Positions 1-8,706 are shown, counted from the first letter of the stretch. The stretch is 64,000 bases of DNA from Dichotomicrobium sp964540795 (GCA_964540795.1 CAZINX010000003.1:134341-198340), one strand, 5' to 3'. Program-made: numbers and translations. Notes: a model not told the origin generated them from the letters alone.

Positions 1-33
1 GCATCAACAAAGTGCGCTGCACAAGCGCTGCGC

Positions 34-62
34 AAGGTATCGGGATGCGATTGCCCGGTCAA
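34..62 (-). promoter_or_regulatory. possible promoter reading out of the left edge
   Basis: On the minus strand TTGACC (62-57) is followed after 17 bases by TACCTT (39-34). The -35 box is good and the -10 box is weak. It lies beyond the end of miaA, so it would serve a gene outside the window. Bases 1-110 contain no convincing coding region of their own. Confidence 0.25.
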
Positions 63-110
63 TAGGCGAGGCGCACGAAAGCGACAATTTTGCTGACGTT
101 TCGTGACAGT

Positions 111-992
111 TTATTCCGACTTCATCCATTGCCACGAAATCATATTTCGTCGCGCCCAGGTCAGTTGCCGTTTTGCATAGCGCCGCGTCCCTTTCTGCAA
201 ACGCTCAAGCGCCGTTTCCAGATCAGTTTCGCCGCGCAGATATGCGCCCAATGGCCGCACGCCGATCGCGCGCATGACCGGCAATGCCGGATCAAGCCCC
301 ATTCGCAGAAGCGCGGCGACCTCCCCGATCGCGCCCGACTCGATCATCCGCGCCGCGCGCGCGTCGCAGGCCCGGTAAAGCCCGGCGCGCTCAGGCGCGA
401 TGACATATTTCTCCGAGCGCGCCCCGTCCAGAAGCGGCGCGCCTTCGTCCTGCTGCCACTGCGTGAGCGACCGGCCGGTTGCGTCGATGACCTCCAGCGC
501 GCGCACGATGCGTTGTGTGTCAGACGGGCGCAGCCGCGCGGCCGCCGCCGGGTCGCGCTCGCTCAGAAGCGCGTGGAGCGCGCGCGAGGTTTCGACCGCG
601 CCACGCTTGCGCCAATAGCCGCGGATGTCCTCGGGAATCTCGGGCACCGGCGACAGGCCCTCCAGCAGCGCCTTGAAGTAGAGGCCGGTGCCGCCGACGA
701 AAATCGGAATCAGGCCTTGCGCCCGCGCTTCGCCGATCGCCCTGGCGGCGTCGTCCAGCCACCGCGCCACCGAATAGGGCGCAGCGCCGGAGCGGAAACC
801 GTAAAGCCGGTGCGGCGCGCGCGACTGCTCCGCTTCGCCAGGCCGCGCGGTCACGATCCGCAGCTCGCGGTAGACCTGCATACTGTCGGCGTTGACGATC
901 ATGCCGCCGCGCCGCTCGGCCAGATCGAGCGCGAAGGCGGACTTGCCGCTCGCCGTCGGCCCTGCGATAAGGATGGCGTCCATAGCGGTCAT
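111..992 (-). CDS. miaA: tRNA dimethylallyltransferase
   Basis: MiaA transfers a dimethylallyl group to N6 of A37 in tRNAs reading codons that start with U, the first step of ms2i6A synthesis. The 293-residue product has the P-loop GPTASGKS at residues 11-18, then the early family motifs (VNADSMQVY, TARPGEAEQ) and a basic C-terminal part ending in the usual RRYAKRQLTW block. The start at 992 puts the P-loop close to the N-terminus as in the family. An upstream in-frame ATG at 1106 would add 38 unrelated residues and run into serB, so it is rejected. The gene diverges from serB with a 59-base gap that must hold both promoters. Confidence 0.95.
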   Translation of the reverse strand: MTAMDAILIAGPTASGKSAFALDLAERRGGMIVNADSMQVYRELRIVTARPGEAEQSRAPHRLYGFRSGAAPYSVARWLDDAARAIGEARAQGLIPIFVGGTGLYFKALLEGLSPVPEIPEDIRGYWRKRGAVETSRALHALLSERDPAAAARLRPSDTQRIVRALEVIDATGRSLTQWQQDEGAPLLDGARSEKYVIAPERAGLYRACDARAARMIESGAIGEVAALLRMGLDPALPVMRAIGVRPLGAYLRGETDLETALERLQKGTRRYAKRQLTWARRNMISWQWMKSE

Positions 993-1051
993 TGCGTTCC
1001 CCAGAAGCGCGCGGTCCGGCTCTTTGTATCTGCTCGCAGCATGGATGCCCG

Positions 1052-1945
1052 ATGTCTCATGTGCTGGTCCTGATGGCGCCCGCGCCGGGCGATGATGTCG
1101 CCGCACTGATCGACGCGGCGCGAGCCGCGCTGCCGACGGCCGGCGAGGCGCGATGGCTCGCGCCGGGCAAGGCCGCCGAGATCGCCCTGCCCGATGCCGC
1201 GCCCGACACGCTGGCGGCCTGGCATGAAACGATGACCGGACTTATCGGCGCGCGCGCGGTCGATTACGCCATCCTGCCTGCGGAAAACCGGCGCAAGCGC
1301 CTGCTGATCGCCGACATGGACAGCACCATCATCGGGCAAGAATGCCTTGATGAAGTCGCTGGCGCGGTCGGGATCAAGCCCCAGGTCGCGGCGATCACCG
1401 AGCGCGCCATGCGCGGCGAGCTGAAATTCGAGGATGCGCTGCGCGAACGGATCGGGCTTCTGCTCGGGCTGCCCGAGGCGGCGCTGGCCGAGGTGCTGGC
1501 CACGCGCATCGCGCTCAACCCCGGCGCGCGGGAACTGGTCGGGACCATGCGCGCAAACGGCGCGGTGACGATCCTCGTTTCAGGCGGCTTCACCTTCTTC
1601 ACCGGCGCAATCGCGGCGCGCGCAGGCTTCGACACGCATCGCGGCAATGTTCTGCTATTCGATGACGGCAAGCTGACCGGCGTGGCCGAGCCGATTCTTG
1701 GCCGCGAAGCCAAGCGCGAGACGCTCTTGCAGCACGCACGCGCGCATGACGTGCCGCTCACCGACGTGCTCGCGGTGGGCGACGGCGCGAACGATCTGGC
1801 AATGCTGGAGCTTGCGGGCCTCGGCGTCGCCTTCCACGCCAAGCCGGTCGTCGCCGCGCAGGCCGACGCCAGCATCCGCCACTGCGATCTGAGCGCCCTG
1901 CTCTATCTTCAGGGCTATCCGCAAAGCGCCTTCACGGCTGAATGA
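1052..1945 (+). CDS. serB: phosphoserine phosphatase
   Basis: SerB hydrolyses O-phosphoserine to serine, the last step of serine synthesis from 3-phosphoglycerate. The 297-residue protein has an N-terminal region of about 80 residues of the kind found in long SerB proteins, then a HAD core. The nucleophile motif DMDST has D88 and D90, the substrate Ser/Thr is in ILVSGGFTFF, and GDGANDLAML is the metal-binding motif IV. The start at 1052 follows the end of miaA's 5' region and removes 20 poorly conserved residues that an upstream ATG would add. It is divergent from miaA, an arrangement common in alphaproteobacteria. Confidence 0.94.
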   Translation: MSHVLVLMAPAPGDDVAALIDAARAALPTAGEARWLAPGKAAEIALPDAAPDTLAAWHETMTGLIGARAVDYAILPAENRRKRLLIADMDSTIIGQECLDEVAGAVGIKPQVAAITERAMRGELKFEDALRERIGLLLGLPEAALAEVLATRIALNPGARELVGTMRANGAVTILVSGGFTFFTGAIAARAGFDTHRGNVLLFDDGKLTGVAEPILGREAKRETLLQHARAHDVPLTDVLAVGDGANDLAMLELAGLGVAFHAKPVVAAQADASIRHCDLSALLYLQGYPQSAFTAE

Positions 1946-2088
1946 GCAGCGCACGTCACGGCCGCGGCAGGTTTGCATCATGGTGACTTATTGGGTATCT
2001 AGCCCGCAATGGAGGCGACTTTCGTCTGAGGCTTCCGGCGGCGTTCGCAGGCGGATTGCGGGCGGCCAAATCATCCAGGAGAGCGGTC

Positions 2089-3492
2089 TTGAACATCTGC
2101 ATGATCGGCGCGGGCTATGTCGGGCTGGTGTCCGCGGCCTGTTTTTCCAATTTCGGCTGGCAAGTCCACTGCATCGACAAGGATGCCGACAAAGTCTCCG
2201 GGATCGTCAGCGGCCGGATGCCGATCTATGAGCCGGGGCTGGACGAGCTCGTCGAGCGCAATATCAAGGCTGGCCGCCTCCATGTCTCGACCGAACTGGC
2301 CGAAGCCGTGCGCAACGCCGATCTCGTCTTCCTTGCGGTAGGCACGCCGATGCGCCGCGGCGACGGTTACGCTGATCTGCGCTACGTCTATGAGGCAGTC
2401 GCGGAGATGGCGCCGCATCTGGAGGGTTTCACTGTCGTCACGACGAAATCGACGGTGCCGGTCGGCACGAGCCGGGAGATCGAGCGGCGGCTGCGCGAGT
2501 TGCGCCCCGATGCCGACTTCGCCGTGTGCTCCAACCCGGAGTTCCTGCGCGAAGGCTCCGCGATCCAGGACTTCACCCATCCCGACCGCGTGCTCGTGGG
2601 CGTGGACGACGACCGCGCGAAGGCGACCATGGAGCGGGTCTATGAGCCTTTGCGGCTACGCAGCGCGCCGGTGATCTTCGTCGGGCGCGAGTCCGCCGAG
2701 TTGGCGAAGTATGCGGCCAACGCTTTTCTGGCGATGAAGATCAGCTTCATCAACGAGATTTCCGATCTGTGCGAGGAGGTCGGCGCGGATGTGCAGCAGG
2801 TGGCGACAGCGATCGGCTCCGACCGGCGCATTGGCGACAAGTTCCTGCATCCCGGTCCCGGCTTCGGCGGCTCCTGCTTCCCCAAGGACGTTTCCGCGCT
2901 GGTGCGCACCGGCCGGGAGGCGCGCGCGCCGCTGTCGCTCATCGAGCAGGTCGAGAAGGTCAACACCGAGCGCAAGATCGCCATGATCCCGCGCATCGAG
3001 CGCGCCGCCGGCGGCGAGGTGCGCGGCAAGACCATCGCCTGCCTCGGGATGACCTTCAAGCCGAACACCGACGATATGCGCGAGTCGCCCAGCCTGGTGA
3101 TCGTGCCGATGCTGATGGAGCGCGGGGCGCATGTGCGCGCCTACGATCCGCAGGGCCGCGCCAATGCCGAGCCGCTGCTGCCGGGCGTGGAGTGGGCGGA
3201 TGACGCTCTGGAGGCGGCCGAGGGGGCCGACCTGCTGGTGATCCTCACCGAATGGAACGAGTTTCGCGCTCTTAATCTCAAGGCGCTCAAGGAACGGATG
3301 CGCGGGTCCATCATCGTGGATCTGCGCAACGTCATGCGCCCGGAAGTCGCCGCCGAGGAAGGCTTCGTCTACTACGGCGTGGGACGGCTCGTGGAAGGCG
3401 GCAAGCCTCAGGCGGACTCGCCGGCCAGCGAACCGCTCCCCGCGGCCGGCCAGCACGCCATGACCGAGATGAGCGACGCCACGGACGCCTGA
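2089..3492 (+). CDS. UDP-glucose/GDP-mannose dehydrogenase family protein (UDP-glucose 6-dehydrogenase)
   Basis: This 467-residue NAD-dependent enzyme oxidises a nucleotide sugar (most likely UDP-glucose to UDP-glucuronate) for surface polysaccharide precursors. It opens with the Rossmann motif GAGYVGL, has a central dimerisation region, the catalytic motif FGGSCFPKD with the thiolate C263, and a C-terminal UDP-binding domain (LGMTFKPNTDDMRESPS). The start is taken as TTG at 2089, because AGGAGAG at 2077-2083 is 5 bases upstream and the reading begins directly before the Rossmann strand. ATG at 2101 would cut into the first strand. The last 30 residues are low in complexity. It stands alone and is convergent with the next gene, 18 bases away. 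Confidence 0.9.
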   Translation: MNICMIGAGYVGLVSAACFSNFGWQVHCIDKDADKVSGIVSGRMPIYEPGLDELVERNIKAGRLHVSTELAEAVRNADLVFLAVGTPMRRGDGYADLRYVYEAVAEMAPHLEGFTVVTTKSTVPVGTSREIERRLRELRPDADFAVCSNPEFLREGSAIQDFTHPDRVLVGVDDDRAKATMERVYEPLRLRSAPVIFVGRESAELAKYAANAFLAMKISFINEISDLCEEVGADVQQVATAIGSDRRIGDKFLHPGPGFGGSCFPKDVSALVRTGREARAPLSLIEQVEKVNTERKIAMIPRIERAAGGEVRGKTIACLGMTFKPNTDDMRESPSLVIVPMLMERGAHVRAYDPQGRANAEPLLPGVEWADDALEAAEGADLLVILTEWNEFRALNLKALKERMRGSIIVDLRNVMRPEVAAEEGFVYYGVGRLVEGGKPQADSPASEPLPAAGQHAMTEMSDATDA

Positions 3493-3510
3493 GATCGCGG
3501 ACCTGGCGCT

Positions 3511-4467
3511 TTAACGCCCCGAAGTCGATCCAGGCCAGCCCGGCAGATTCTGTTGCCACGACGAACGGCTGCGTTGCGCCTGGCGAACCTGCCGCCGCAC
3601 GATCCGGCGTTGAGCCCGAAGCTCCCGAGCCTGCGTGCGCGTCGGCCGGTCGCTGGTCGTCGTGTTTCGTTCCGGCGCGGCCTGCGGCGCTGCTTCCGGC
3701 TCGCTTTCGGCATGTTCTTCCCGAGGCTCGGGTTCGGGCATTGGCTCGCCGCGCATCCATGGCGGAAGATAGGCCGGACGGTCCTGCACAGCCTCCAGGC
3801 CCGCGCCGGGGGCAAGCGAAGCAACCCGCGATCCCGAGCCGCCGCCATTGCAATAATTGTCCGGGGCCTTTCGCGCGGAACTCAGCAGAGCGCGCGTCGG
3901 CTGCTTCAGCGGCAGCTTGGCCTTGGCGACGCGGTTGAAGCGGGCCACGGCGTTCCGGCTCATCGGCCCCCAGATGTTGTCCACCCGGCCGCGATAGCAG
4001 CCGAGCCGCGCCAGCTCCTGCTGGACCTGGGCGGCGAAGTCCGGCCCCGGCGGCAACAGCCGCAGCGCCTCGTCGTCCGTCGTCAACGCCGTCTTCTGCT
4101 CGCCCTGGGCGACGACAACGCGTGTGCCCCGCTCCGACCCGTCGGCCTTCGGCGCGGGCAGAGGTATCGATCCGCCCGCCAGAGCGGCTACCGTCAAGGG
4201 CGCGTCGGCGTCTGCGCTTTTCTGAGCCTTGTCAGAGGCTTCCTGCGCCGCAGTCGTCTTGGGGTGCGCCGAAGACTTGCGATGCGTTGAAGCGTTCGCA
4301 AGATCCAGTTCGACCGGCTCGGGCGCGCCGCTCTCCGCCGGGGCCGAGGCGCCGAAATCCGTTTTCGCCAGGTCGTTGGTATTGGTTTCGACCGGCGCCT
4401 GACCGGAACGAGAGGAGACGAACAGCAGTGCTAAAAACGCTGACAACGCGACCGGCCGCCACATCAT
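3511..4467 (-). CDS. secreted protein with peptidoglycan-binding-like domain
   Basis: The product has 318 residues. A short hydrophobic N-terminus followed by SSRSGQAP looks like a signal peptide or membrane anchor, so it probably acts in the envelope. A Pro/Ser/Glu-rich linker leads to a block around residues 140-205 (VQQELARLGCYRGRVDNIWG and following) that resembles the short peptidoglycan-binding repeat found in many alphaproteobacterial exported proteins. The C-terminal 90 residues are rich in Arg, Glu and Gln with no recognised domain. ATG at 4467 is chosen because GGAG lies 8 bases upstream and leaves the hydrophobic stretch at the start. The biological role is unknown. Confidence 0.7.
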   Translation of the reverse strand: MMWRPVALSAFLALLFVSSRSGQAPVETNTNDLAKTDFGASAPAESGAPEPVELDLANASTHRKSSAHPKTTAAQEASDKAQKSADADAPLTVAALAGGSIPLPAPKADGSERGTRVVVAQGEQKTALTTDDEALRLLPPGPDFAAQVQQELARLGCYRGRVDNIWGPMSRNAVARFNRVAKAKLPLKQPTRALLSSARKAPDNYCNGGGSGSRVASLAPGAGLEAVQDRPAYLPPWMRGEPMPEPEPREEHAESEPEAAPQAAPERNTTTSDRPTRTQARELRAQRRIVRRQVRQAQRSRSSWQQNLPGWPGSTSGR

Positions 4468-4784
4468 TAAGCTCCAATACGGGGAACACAACGACGCTCA
4501 CCCGACAGGCGAGCAGTTTTAACAATCTATGAAAGGACTATACCTAGAAAGCGGCCTGAATGATAGCGCCGATCGACGAAAAATGGCGGGAGTGTGGATG
4601 GACACTTACGATTCCGTGAGCCGCCGTCACGCGCGGGAACGGAGAAGCGGCGAAAGATGTTGACAGGGCACGAGCAATCGCTTCGGAAACGCCCTTCAGC
4701 CTTGAATCGCCGAATCGCCTCATACGAGGTTCTGGAAAGCCCCTTGGCAAGGCGCTTCCAAATGATGGAAAGGAGACACGCAAG
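4468..4784. other. 317-base intergenic region upstream of mop
   Basis: This region separates two divergent genes and holds no convincing coding sequence. A perfect TTGACA is at 4660-4665 but no good -10 box follows at 16-18 bases. Just before the mop ribosome site there is an imperfect stem in GGAAAGCCCC/GGCGCTTCC. I see no molybdenum-cofactor riboswitch or ModE-type operator here. Confidence 0.5.
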
Positions 4785-4994
4785 ATGAAGCTCAGCGCGC
4801 GCAACAAGCTGAAAGGCACGGTCAGCAAGATCAACGAAGGCCCGGTCAACAGCACGGTGCAGGTCGATGTCGGCGGCGGCAACGTGGTCACGGCGATGGT
4901 GACGAGCGAGGCGGTCGCCGATCTCGGACTGTCGGAGGGCAAGGAGGTCTACGTCATCATCAAGGCGTCGCAGGTCATGCTCGGCGCGGAATGA
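4785..4994 (+). CDS. Mop-type TOBE-domain molybdate-binding protein
   Basis: Molbindins are small cytoplasmic proteins that bind molybdate or tungstate, usually as hexamers, and store or buffer the oxyanion. The 69-residue product is one complete Mop unit (SARNKLKGTV, NSTVQVDVGGGNVVTAMVT, ASQVMLG), the size of single-domain Mop proteins. A strong ribosome site AAAGGAG is 9 bases before the ATG. It faces the ABC transporter genes tail to tail, and its last 46 bases overlap the 3' end of the ATPase gene. Its presence is the main sequence clue that the neighbouring BtuCD-type transporter carries molybdate or tungstate rather than iron or cobalamin. Confidence 0.9.
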   Translation: MKLSARNKLKGTVSKINEGPVNSTVQVDVGGGNVVTAMVTSEAVADLGLSEGKEVYVIIKASQVMLGAE

Positions 4995-5770
4995 TGAAGC
5001 GCGGGCGCGCAGACCAGCCGCCCGCTCTCGGTCCGCTCAACGCTGACCGGCACGCCGTAGACCGCGCTCAAGGTTTCGCCGGTCAGCGCCTCATCCGGCC
5101 GGCCACGCCCGACGATCTTCCCGTCGCGCATCAGCAGCACATCCGCGCCCAGCGAGAAAGCCTGATCGGGGTCGTGCGTGGAGAGGATCACGCCGCGCTC
5201 ATCCGTGTCGGCATCGCGGGCCAGCTTGGCGACCTCCGCGAGCACGCGCGCCTGGTTGCCGAAGTCGAGGCTTGCCGTCGGCTCGTCCATGACCATGAGC
5301 GGCGCTTCCTGCGCCAGCGCCCGGGCGATCAGCACGAGCTGGCGCTGCCCGCCTGAAAGCCGCGAATAATCCTGCCCAGCCAGATCGGCGATGCCGAGCC
5401 GCTCCAGCGCGCTTTCGGCCACGCGCCGGTCCGCCGCGCCGGGCTGGGCGAACGCGCCGAGCCGCGCGGTGCGGCCCATCAGCACAATCTCGATCGCGTC
5501 ATAGGGGAACGGCGGCGCATGCTGCTGCGGCACATAGGCGATGGCCTGGGCGATCTGCGCGCGCGACATCCGGGCCAGCGATGCGCCGTCGACCCGCACC
5601 TCGCCGCCAAGCGCGGGGATCAGGCCGAGCAGCGTCTTGAAAAGCGTGGTCTTGCCGCAGCCGTTCGGGCCGAGCAGGCACAGGATTTCACCGGGCCGCA
5701 CATCAAGCGACAGGCCGGAGCCGATCGCCTTGCCGCCGTGGCCGATGGCGAGGCCGCGCGCTTCCAGCAT
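4949..5770 (-). CDS. FecE/BtuD-type ABC transporter ATP-binding protein (probable molybdate/tungstate)
   Basis: The 273-residue ATPase has Walker A GPNGCGKT (34-41), a Q-loop in AYVPQQH, the signature LSGGQRQ, Walker B with LMVMDEP, and an H-loop in ILSTHDPD. It energises the permease encoded just upstream; the two reading frames overlap by one base (TGATG, shared A at 5770), so they are translationally coupled. Family members carry metal chelates, cobalamin or, in the MolBCA subgroup, molybdate and tungstate. The last 15 codons overlap the convergent mop gene. The specificity is inferred from the neighbours, not from the protein itself. Confidence 0.9.
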   Translation of the reverse strand: MLEARGLAIGHGGKAIGSGLSLDVRPGEILCLLGPNGCGKTTLFKTLLGLIPALGGEVRVDGASLARMSRAQIAQAIAYVPQQHAPPFPYDAIEIVLMGRTARLGAFAQPGAADRRVAESALERLGIADLAGQDYSRLSGGQRQLVLIARALAQEAPLMVMDEPTASLDFGNQARVLAEVAKLARDADTDERGVILSTHDPDQAFSLGADVLLMRDGKIVGRGRPDEALTGETLSAVYGVPVSVERTESGRLVCAPALHHSAPSMTCDALMMT

Positions 5771-6801
5771 CACGACCACCCCCGCCGGCCGCGCGCCAGC
5801 AGCCAGACGAAGAATGGCGCGCCAATCACCGCCGTGAGGATGCCGAGCGGCACTTCCGTCTGCGCGATGGTGCGCGCCAGCGTGTCGACGACTAGGAGGT
5901 AGCCCGCGCCGATCGCCGCGGAGACGGGCAAGAGCCGCCCGAAGCCCGGCCCGACCAACATCCGCCCGATATGCGGGATCACGAGCCCGACCCAGCCGAT
6001 CACGCCCGCGACCGCCGTGACGCTGGCGGTGATCAGCGTCGCCGCCGCGATGGTCCAAAGCCGCAGCCGCCCGGCCTCGACGCCCAGCGCGCGCGCCTCC
6101 TCGTCCCCCATGCCGAGCACGTTGATCCGCCAGCGCAAAAGCCCGAGCGCCGCCAGCCCCACCGTCACCGGCGCGATCGCGGGTGCGACATCCTCCGGCG
6201 TGACGGCCGCGAGCGAGCCCAGCAGCCAGAATGTGATGGCGGGAAGCTGGTCGTACGGATCGGCCATGACCTTGACGAGCGAGGTCGCCGCCCCGGCCAG
6301 CGCGCCGATGACGACCCCCGTCAACACGAGGATCAGCGTCCGGTCGCCGTGGCGAACCGCGCCCGCCACCACCAGCACCAGCGCGACCGCGCCCATCCCG
6401 CCCGCGAACGCCGCAAGCTGAATGCCCACCACCGGCAGCGACAGGAAGATGCCGAGCACCGCGCCCAGCCCCGCGCCGGCCGAGACGCCAAGAATATCCG
6501 GCGACACCAGCGGATTGCGGAACAGCGCCTGATACGAAGCCCCCGCCGCCGCAAGCGCCGCGCCGACCAGCAGCGCCGCGGCCACGCGCGGCAGCCGCAC
6601 GTTCCACACGACGATCTCCGCCTGCGCATCGCCCGTGCCGATGAGCGCGCCCAGGACCTGCCCCGGCGAGAGCGGATAGGGCCCGATCATCAGCGCCGCG
6701 AAGCCGAGCACCGCGAGCGCGCCGGCCAGCGAAACGCCAAGGCTCAAGCCCCCGGCGCGGGCGCGGATGCGGGTTACTGCGGCGGTCGTCCCTTGGCCCA
6801 T
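5770..6801 (-). CDS. FecCD/BtuC-type ABC transporter permease
   Basis: This 343-residue integral membrane protein has about nine or ten hydrophobic segments and typical FecCD motifs: RLPRVAAALLVGAALA, NPLVSPDILGVSAGAGLGA, a cytoplasmic loop GMGDEEARALG that contacts the ATPase, and the conserved VGLVIPHIGRMLVGP near the C-terminus. It forms the inner-membrane channel for the substrate delivered by the binding protein encoded immediately upstream, whose last 28 bases overlap this gene. In the Haemophilus MolBCA system a permease of this fold carries molybdate. Together with mop and the MOT1 gene, that is the preferred reading here. Confidence 0.9.
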   Translation of the reverse strand: MGQGTTAAVTRIRARAGGLSLGVSLAGALAVLGFAALMIGPYPLSPGQVLGALIGTGDAQAEIVVWNVRLPRVAAALLVGAALAAAGASYQALFRNPLVSPDILGVSAGAGLGAVLGIFLSLPVVGIQLAAFAGGMGAVALVLVVAGAVRHGDRTLILVLTGVVIGALAGAATSLVKVMADPYDQLPAITFWLLGSLAAVTPEDVAPAIAPVTVGLAALGLLRWRINVLGMGDEEARALGVEAGRLRLWTIAAATLITASVTAVAGVIGWVGLVIPHIGRMLVGPGFGRLLPVSAAIGAGYLLVVDTLARTIAQTEVPLGILTAVIGAPFFVWLLARGRRGWS

Positions 6802-7805
6802 TCAAGCAGCGTATCCAGTTTCTCGTCGCTCAGATCGACATGATAATACAGTTTGTAGAAGTCCTTGACCTCATTGGCGAGGTCGCCCTCCCAGCGGTCG
6901 GGATAAAGCGTCGCGGCCATCCATTTCAGGCCCATCATGCGGTTGATGGAGGGCGGCCGGTCGATCCAGCCGAACGGCGCCGTCGGCGCGAGATAGACGC
7001 GCCCGCGCTTTACCGCTTCGATGCCCTGCCAGAGCGGATTGTCCCACACAGTCTTGTAGAAGGTCGGGTCCCAGGTAACGATGGTGTCCGGGTTGGCGAC
7101 GATCACCTGCTCGATCGAGGCCTGAACGATGCGCCCGCGCCCCGGCGCATCCGCGACGTTGATGCCGCCGGCGCGCTCGATGATCTCGGTGTTGATCGAG
7201 CCGCGCGTGCCGGTCTCCAGCCCGTTAGGGCCGCGCGCCAGGTAGACCCGAGGGCGCTCCTCCTCCGGCAGCCCGGCAACAAGTTCGTCGATCCGCGCGA
7301 AGGTTTCCTCGACATCGCGCGCCAGCCGCTCGCCGCGCTCCGGCACGCCGAGAATATCGCCCATCAGCCGCAGCGCCTCCGGTGTGGCCTCGAAGCGCCC
7401 GTCGATCAGGACATAGGGAATGCCTGTCTGCGCCTGCACGCGATTGGCCAGATCGATATAGGTGTCGCGCACCGAGCCGAAGTCGAAGATCAGATCCGGC
7501 GCGGTTTCCAGAACGCGCTCCAGATTGGCTTCGCCGCCGCGCCCCGTGAGCCGCCCGGTCTCCGGCAGCTCGCGATATGGCGCGGCGATGAATGGCCGCT
7601 CATCGGGTTTCAGCGCGCGCGGCCAGCCGGTCATTGCCTCCGGCTTGAGCACATAGAGGAAGATGGCCGCAGGCGGCCCGGCGGCAAAGACGGTGTTGAT
7701 CTCCTCGGGCACCTCCACCGCGCGGCCCGCGCTGTCGGTTACGGTGCGCGCGTGGGCTGGGACGGCGATGAGCAGGATCGCGAAGAGAGCGGCAAGTCGC
7801 ATCAT
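6774..7805 (-). CDS. periplasmic substrate-binding protein of the BtuF/FepB/MolA type
   Basis: The 343-residue product begins with a clear signal peptide (MMRLAALFAILLIAVPAHA, cleavage after AHA). It continues with the class III binding-protein pattern: TVTDSAGRAVEVPEE, a first lobe with PDLIFDFGSV, a long helix, and a second lobe with PDTIVTWDPTF. It would capture substrate in the periplasm and dock on the FecCD-type permease. The start codon directly follows the stop codon of the upstream ModA-like gene (TAG then ATG), and CGGAGA within that gene is a good ribosome site. A molybdate or tungstate ligand is inferred from context; iron-chelate or cobalamin binding cannot be excluded from the sequence. 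Confidence 0.88.
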   Translation of the reverse strand: MMRLAALFAILLIAVPAHARTVTDSAGRAVEVPEEINTVFAAGPPAAIFLYVLKPEAMTGWPRALKPDERPFIAAPYRELPETGRLTGRGGEANLERVLETAPDLIFDFGSVRDTYIDLANRVQAQTGIPYVLIDGRFEATPEALRLMGDILGVPERGERLARDVEETFARIDELVAGLPEEERPRVYLARGPNGLETGTRGSINTEIIERAGGINVADAPGRGRIVQASIEQVIVANPDTIVTWDPTFYKTVWDNPLWQGIEAVKRGRVYLAPTAPFGWIDRPPSINRMMGLKWMAATLYPDRWEGDLANEVKDFYKLYYHVDLSDEKLDTLLEWAKGRPPQ

Positions 7806-8570
7806 CTAGCGGTCTCCGTGAGGCAGGTTGACGGCGTCAAAGCCATATTCGGCGAGGATCGCCTGGCCGGCCGGCGAGAGCACATAGAGCGCGAAGCGCC
7901 AGGCCGCTTCTGGCGCGCCGTTCATCACCATCAGGCCGTAATCGGCACTGACGGCCAGTTGCGGCGGCAGGGCGATCATCTGCAGTTCGGGCTTCTGCGC
8001 GACGGCGCGCGCGGCGTTCGTGCGGTAGGTCAGGAAGATATCGGCCGCGCCCTCCTTGATCGCCCAGGCGTAAGGGTTGTGGCCCTCCGGCGGCGGCGTG
8101 CTGTCCGGCGCGCCGGTCAGCGTCAGCGCCTTGGCCTTCAGCCGGTCCGCAGCGCCGGGCGCGACCGCCTCGGCCTCGTCGAACATCGCCATCGCATAAT
8201 CGCCCGAAGGATCGGCCTTCGGCGTCGAGATGCCGACGGTAACGTCATCCTCGAGCAAAAGATCGAGCAGCGTATCCGGCGTCACCGTCATGTCCCCGCG
8301 CGCCAGCGCGCACAGCGCATTGCGCGCGAACAGCGCCACCGGGCCGCCGCCGCCCTGGGCTTCGAGCGCGCCGGGGTGTTCCATGTTGGCCGAGGCGAAG
8401 ACATGCGCCGTCTCGCCCCATTCGATTTCCTCGCGCAGTACGCCGGATGGCCCGAAATAGGCCTGCACCTTCTCGTGATAGGCGGCGGAAAAGCTGCCCG
8501 CGATCCGGGTAAGCGGCGCTTCCAGGCTGCCGGCGGCGAACAGCACGATGGGAATATCCTGAACGGTCAT
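7806..8570 (-). CDS. ModA-like extracytoplasmic-type binding protein without a visible signal peptide
   Basis: The product (254 residues from ATG 8570) has a class II oxyanion-binding fold pattern: IPIVLFAAGSLEAPLTRIAGSF, then SPAGQAILAEYGFD at the end, as in ModA/WtpA-like proteins. It is the first gene of the transporter operon and abuts the next gene without a gap. The start at 8570 has GAGG 6 bases upstream. Starting at 8615 would add 15 residues and still give no hydrophobic signal sequence. It may be cytoplasmic, exported by another route, or wrongly started. The oxyanion fold is recognised by pattern, and a role as an oxyanion sensor or carrier is inference. Confidence 0.72.
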   Translation of the reverse strand: MTVQDIPIVLFAAGSLEAPLTRIAGSFSAAYHEKVQAYFGPSGVLREEIEWGETAHVFASANMEHPGALEAQGGGGPVALFARNALCALARGDMTVTPDTLLDLLLEDDVTVGISTPKADPSGDYAMAMFDEAEAVAPGAADRLKAKALTLTGAPDSTPPPEGHNPYAWAIKEGAADIFLTYRTNAARAVAQKPELQMIALPPQLAVSADYGLMVMNGAPEAAWRFALYVLSPAGQAILAEYGFDAVNLPHGDR

Positions 8571-8667
8571 CGGGACCTCAAGGGTTCGGATTGCGCTTGC
8601 CATGCAGCCTATCATCGCCGCGGTTGCCTGTCCGTGGCCAACGGACCGCTGCCTATCCTGAGCAACC

Positions 8668-8698
8668 CTGCAATGTTATGCAGAATTTTGTTTTCTGC
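8668..8698. promoter_or_regulatory. overlapping inverted repeats in the divergent oxyanion promoter
   Basis: CTGCA (8668-8672) and TGCAG (8679-8683) form one inverted repeat. GCAGAA (8680-8685) and TTCTGC (8693-8698), 7 bases apart, form a second that shares the middle arm. They sit between the divergent ModA-like operon and the MOT1-like gene and look like operator half-sites for one regulator. They do not match the E. coli ModE consensus. Confidence 0.45.
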
Positions 8699-8706
8699 GT
8701 CCATCT

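Noticed and set aside
60..1073. A plus-strand frame over the first kilobase
   Set aside because: It lies opposite miaA, which has a P-loop and full family motifs; the plus-strand product is Arg-rich shadow sequence.
4468..4784. Molybdenum-cofactor riboswitch or ModE site before mop
   Set aside because: I found neither the conserved riboswitch core nor a ModE-type palindrome in the gap.
5771..6805. A continuous 618-codon frame that would fuse the ABC ATPase to a long upstream domain
   Set aside because: The upstream part is low-complexity Gly/Arg/Ala sequence read out of frame across the permease gene, which is itself a clear FecCD protein. The ATPase starts at 5770.
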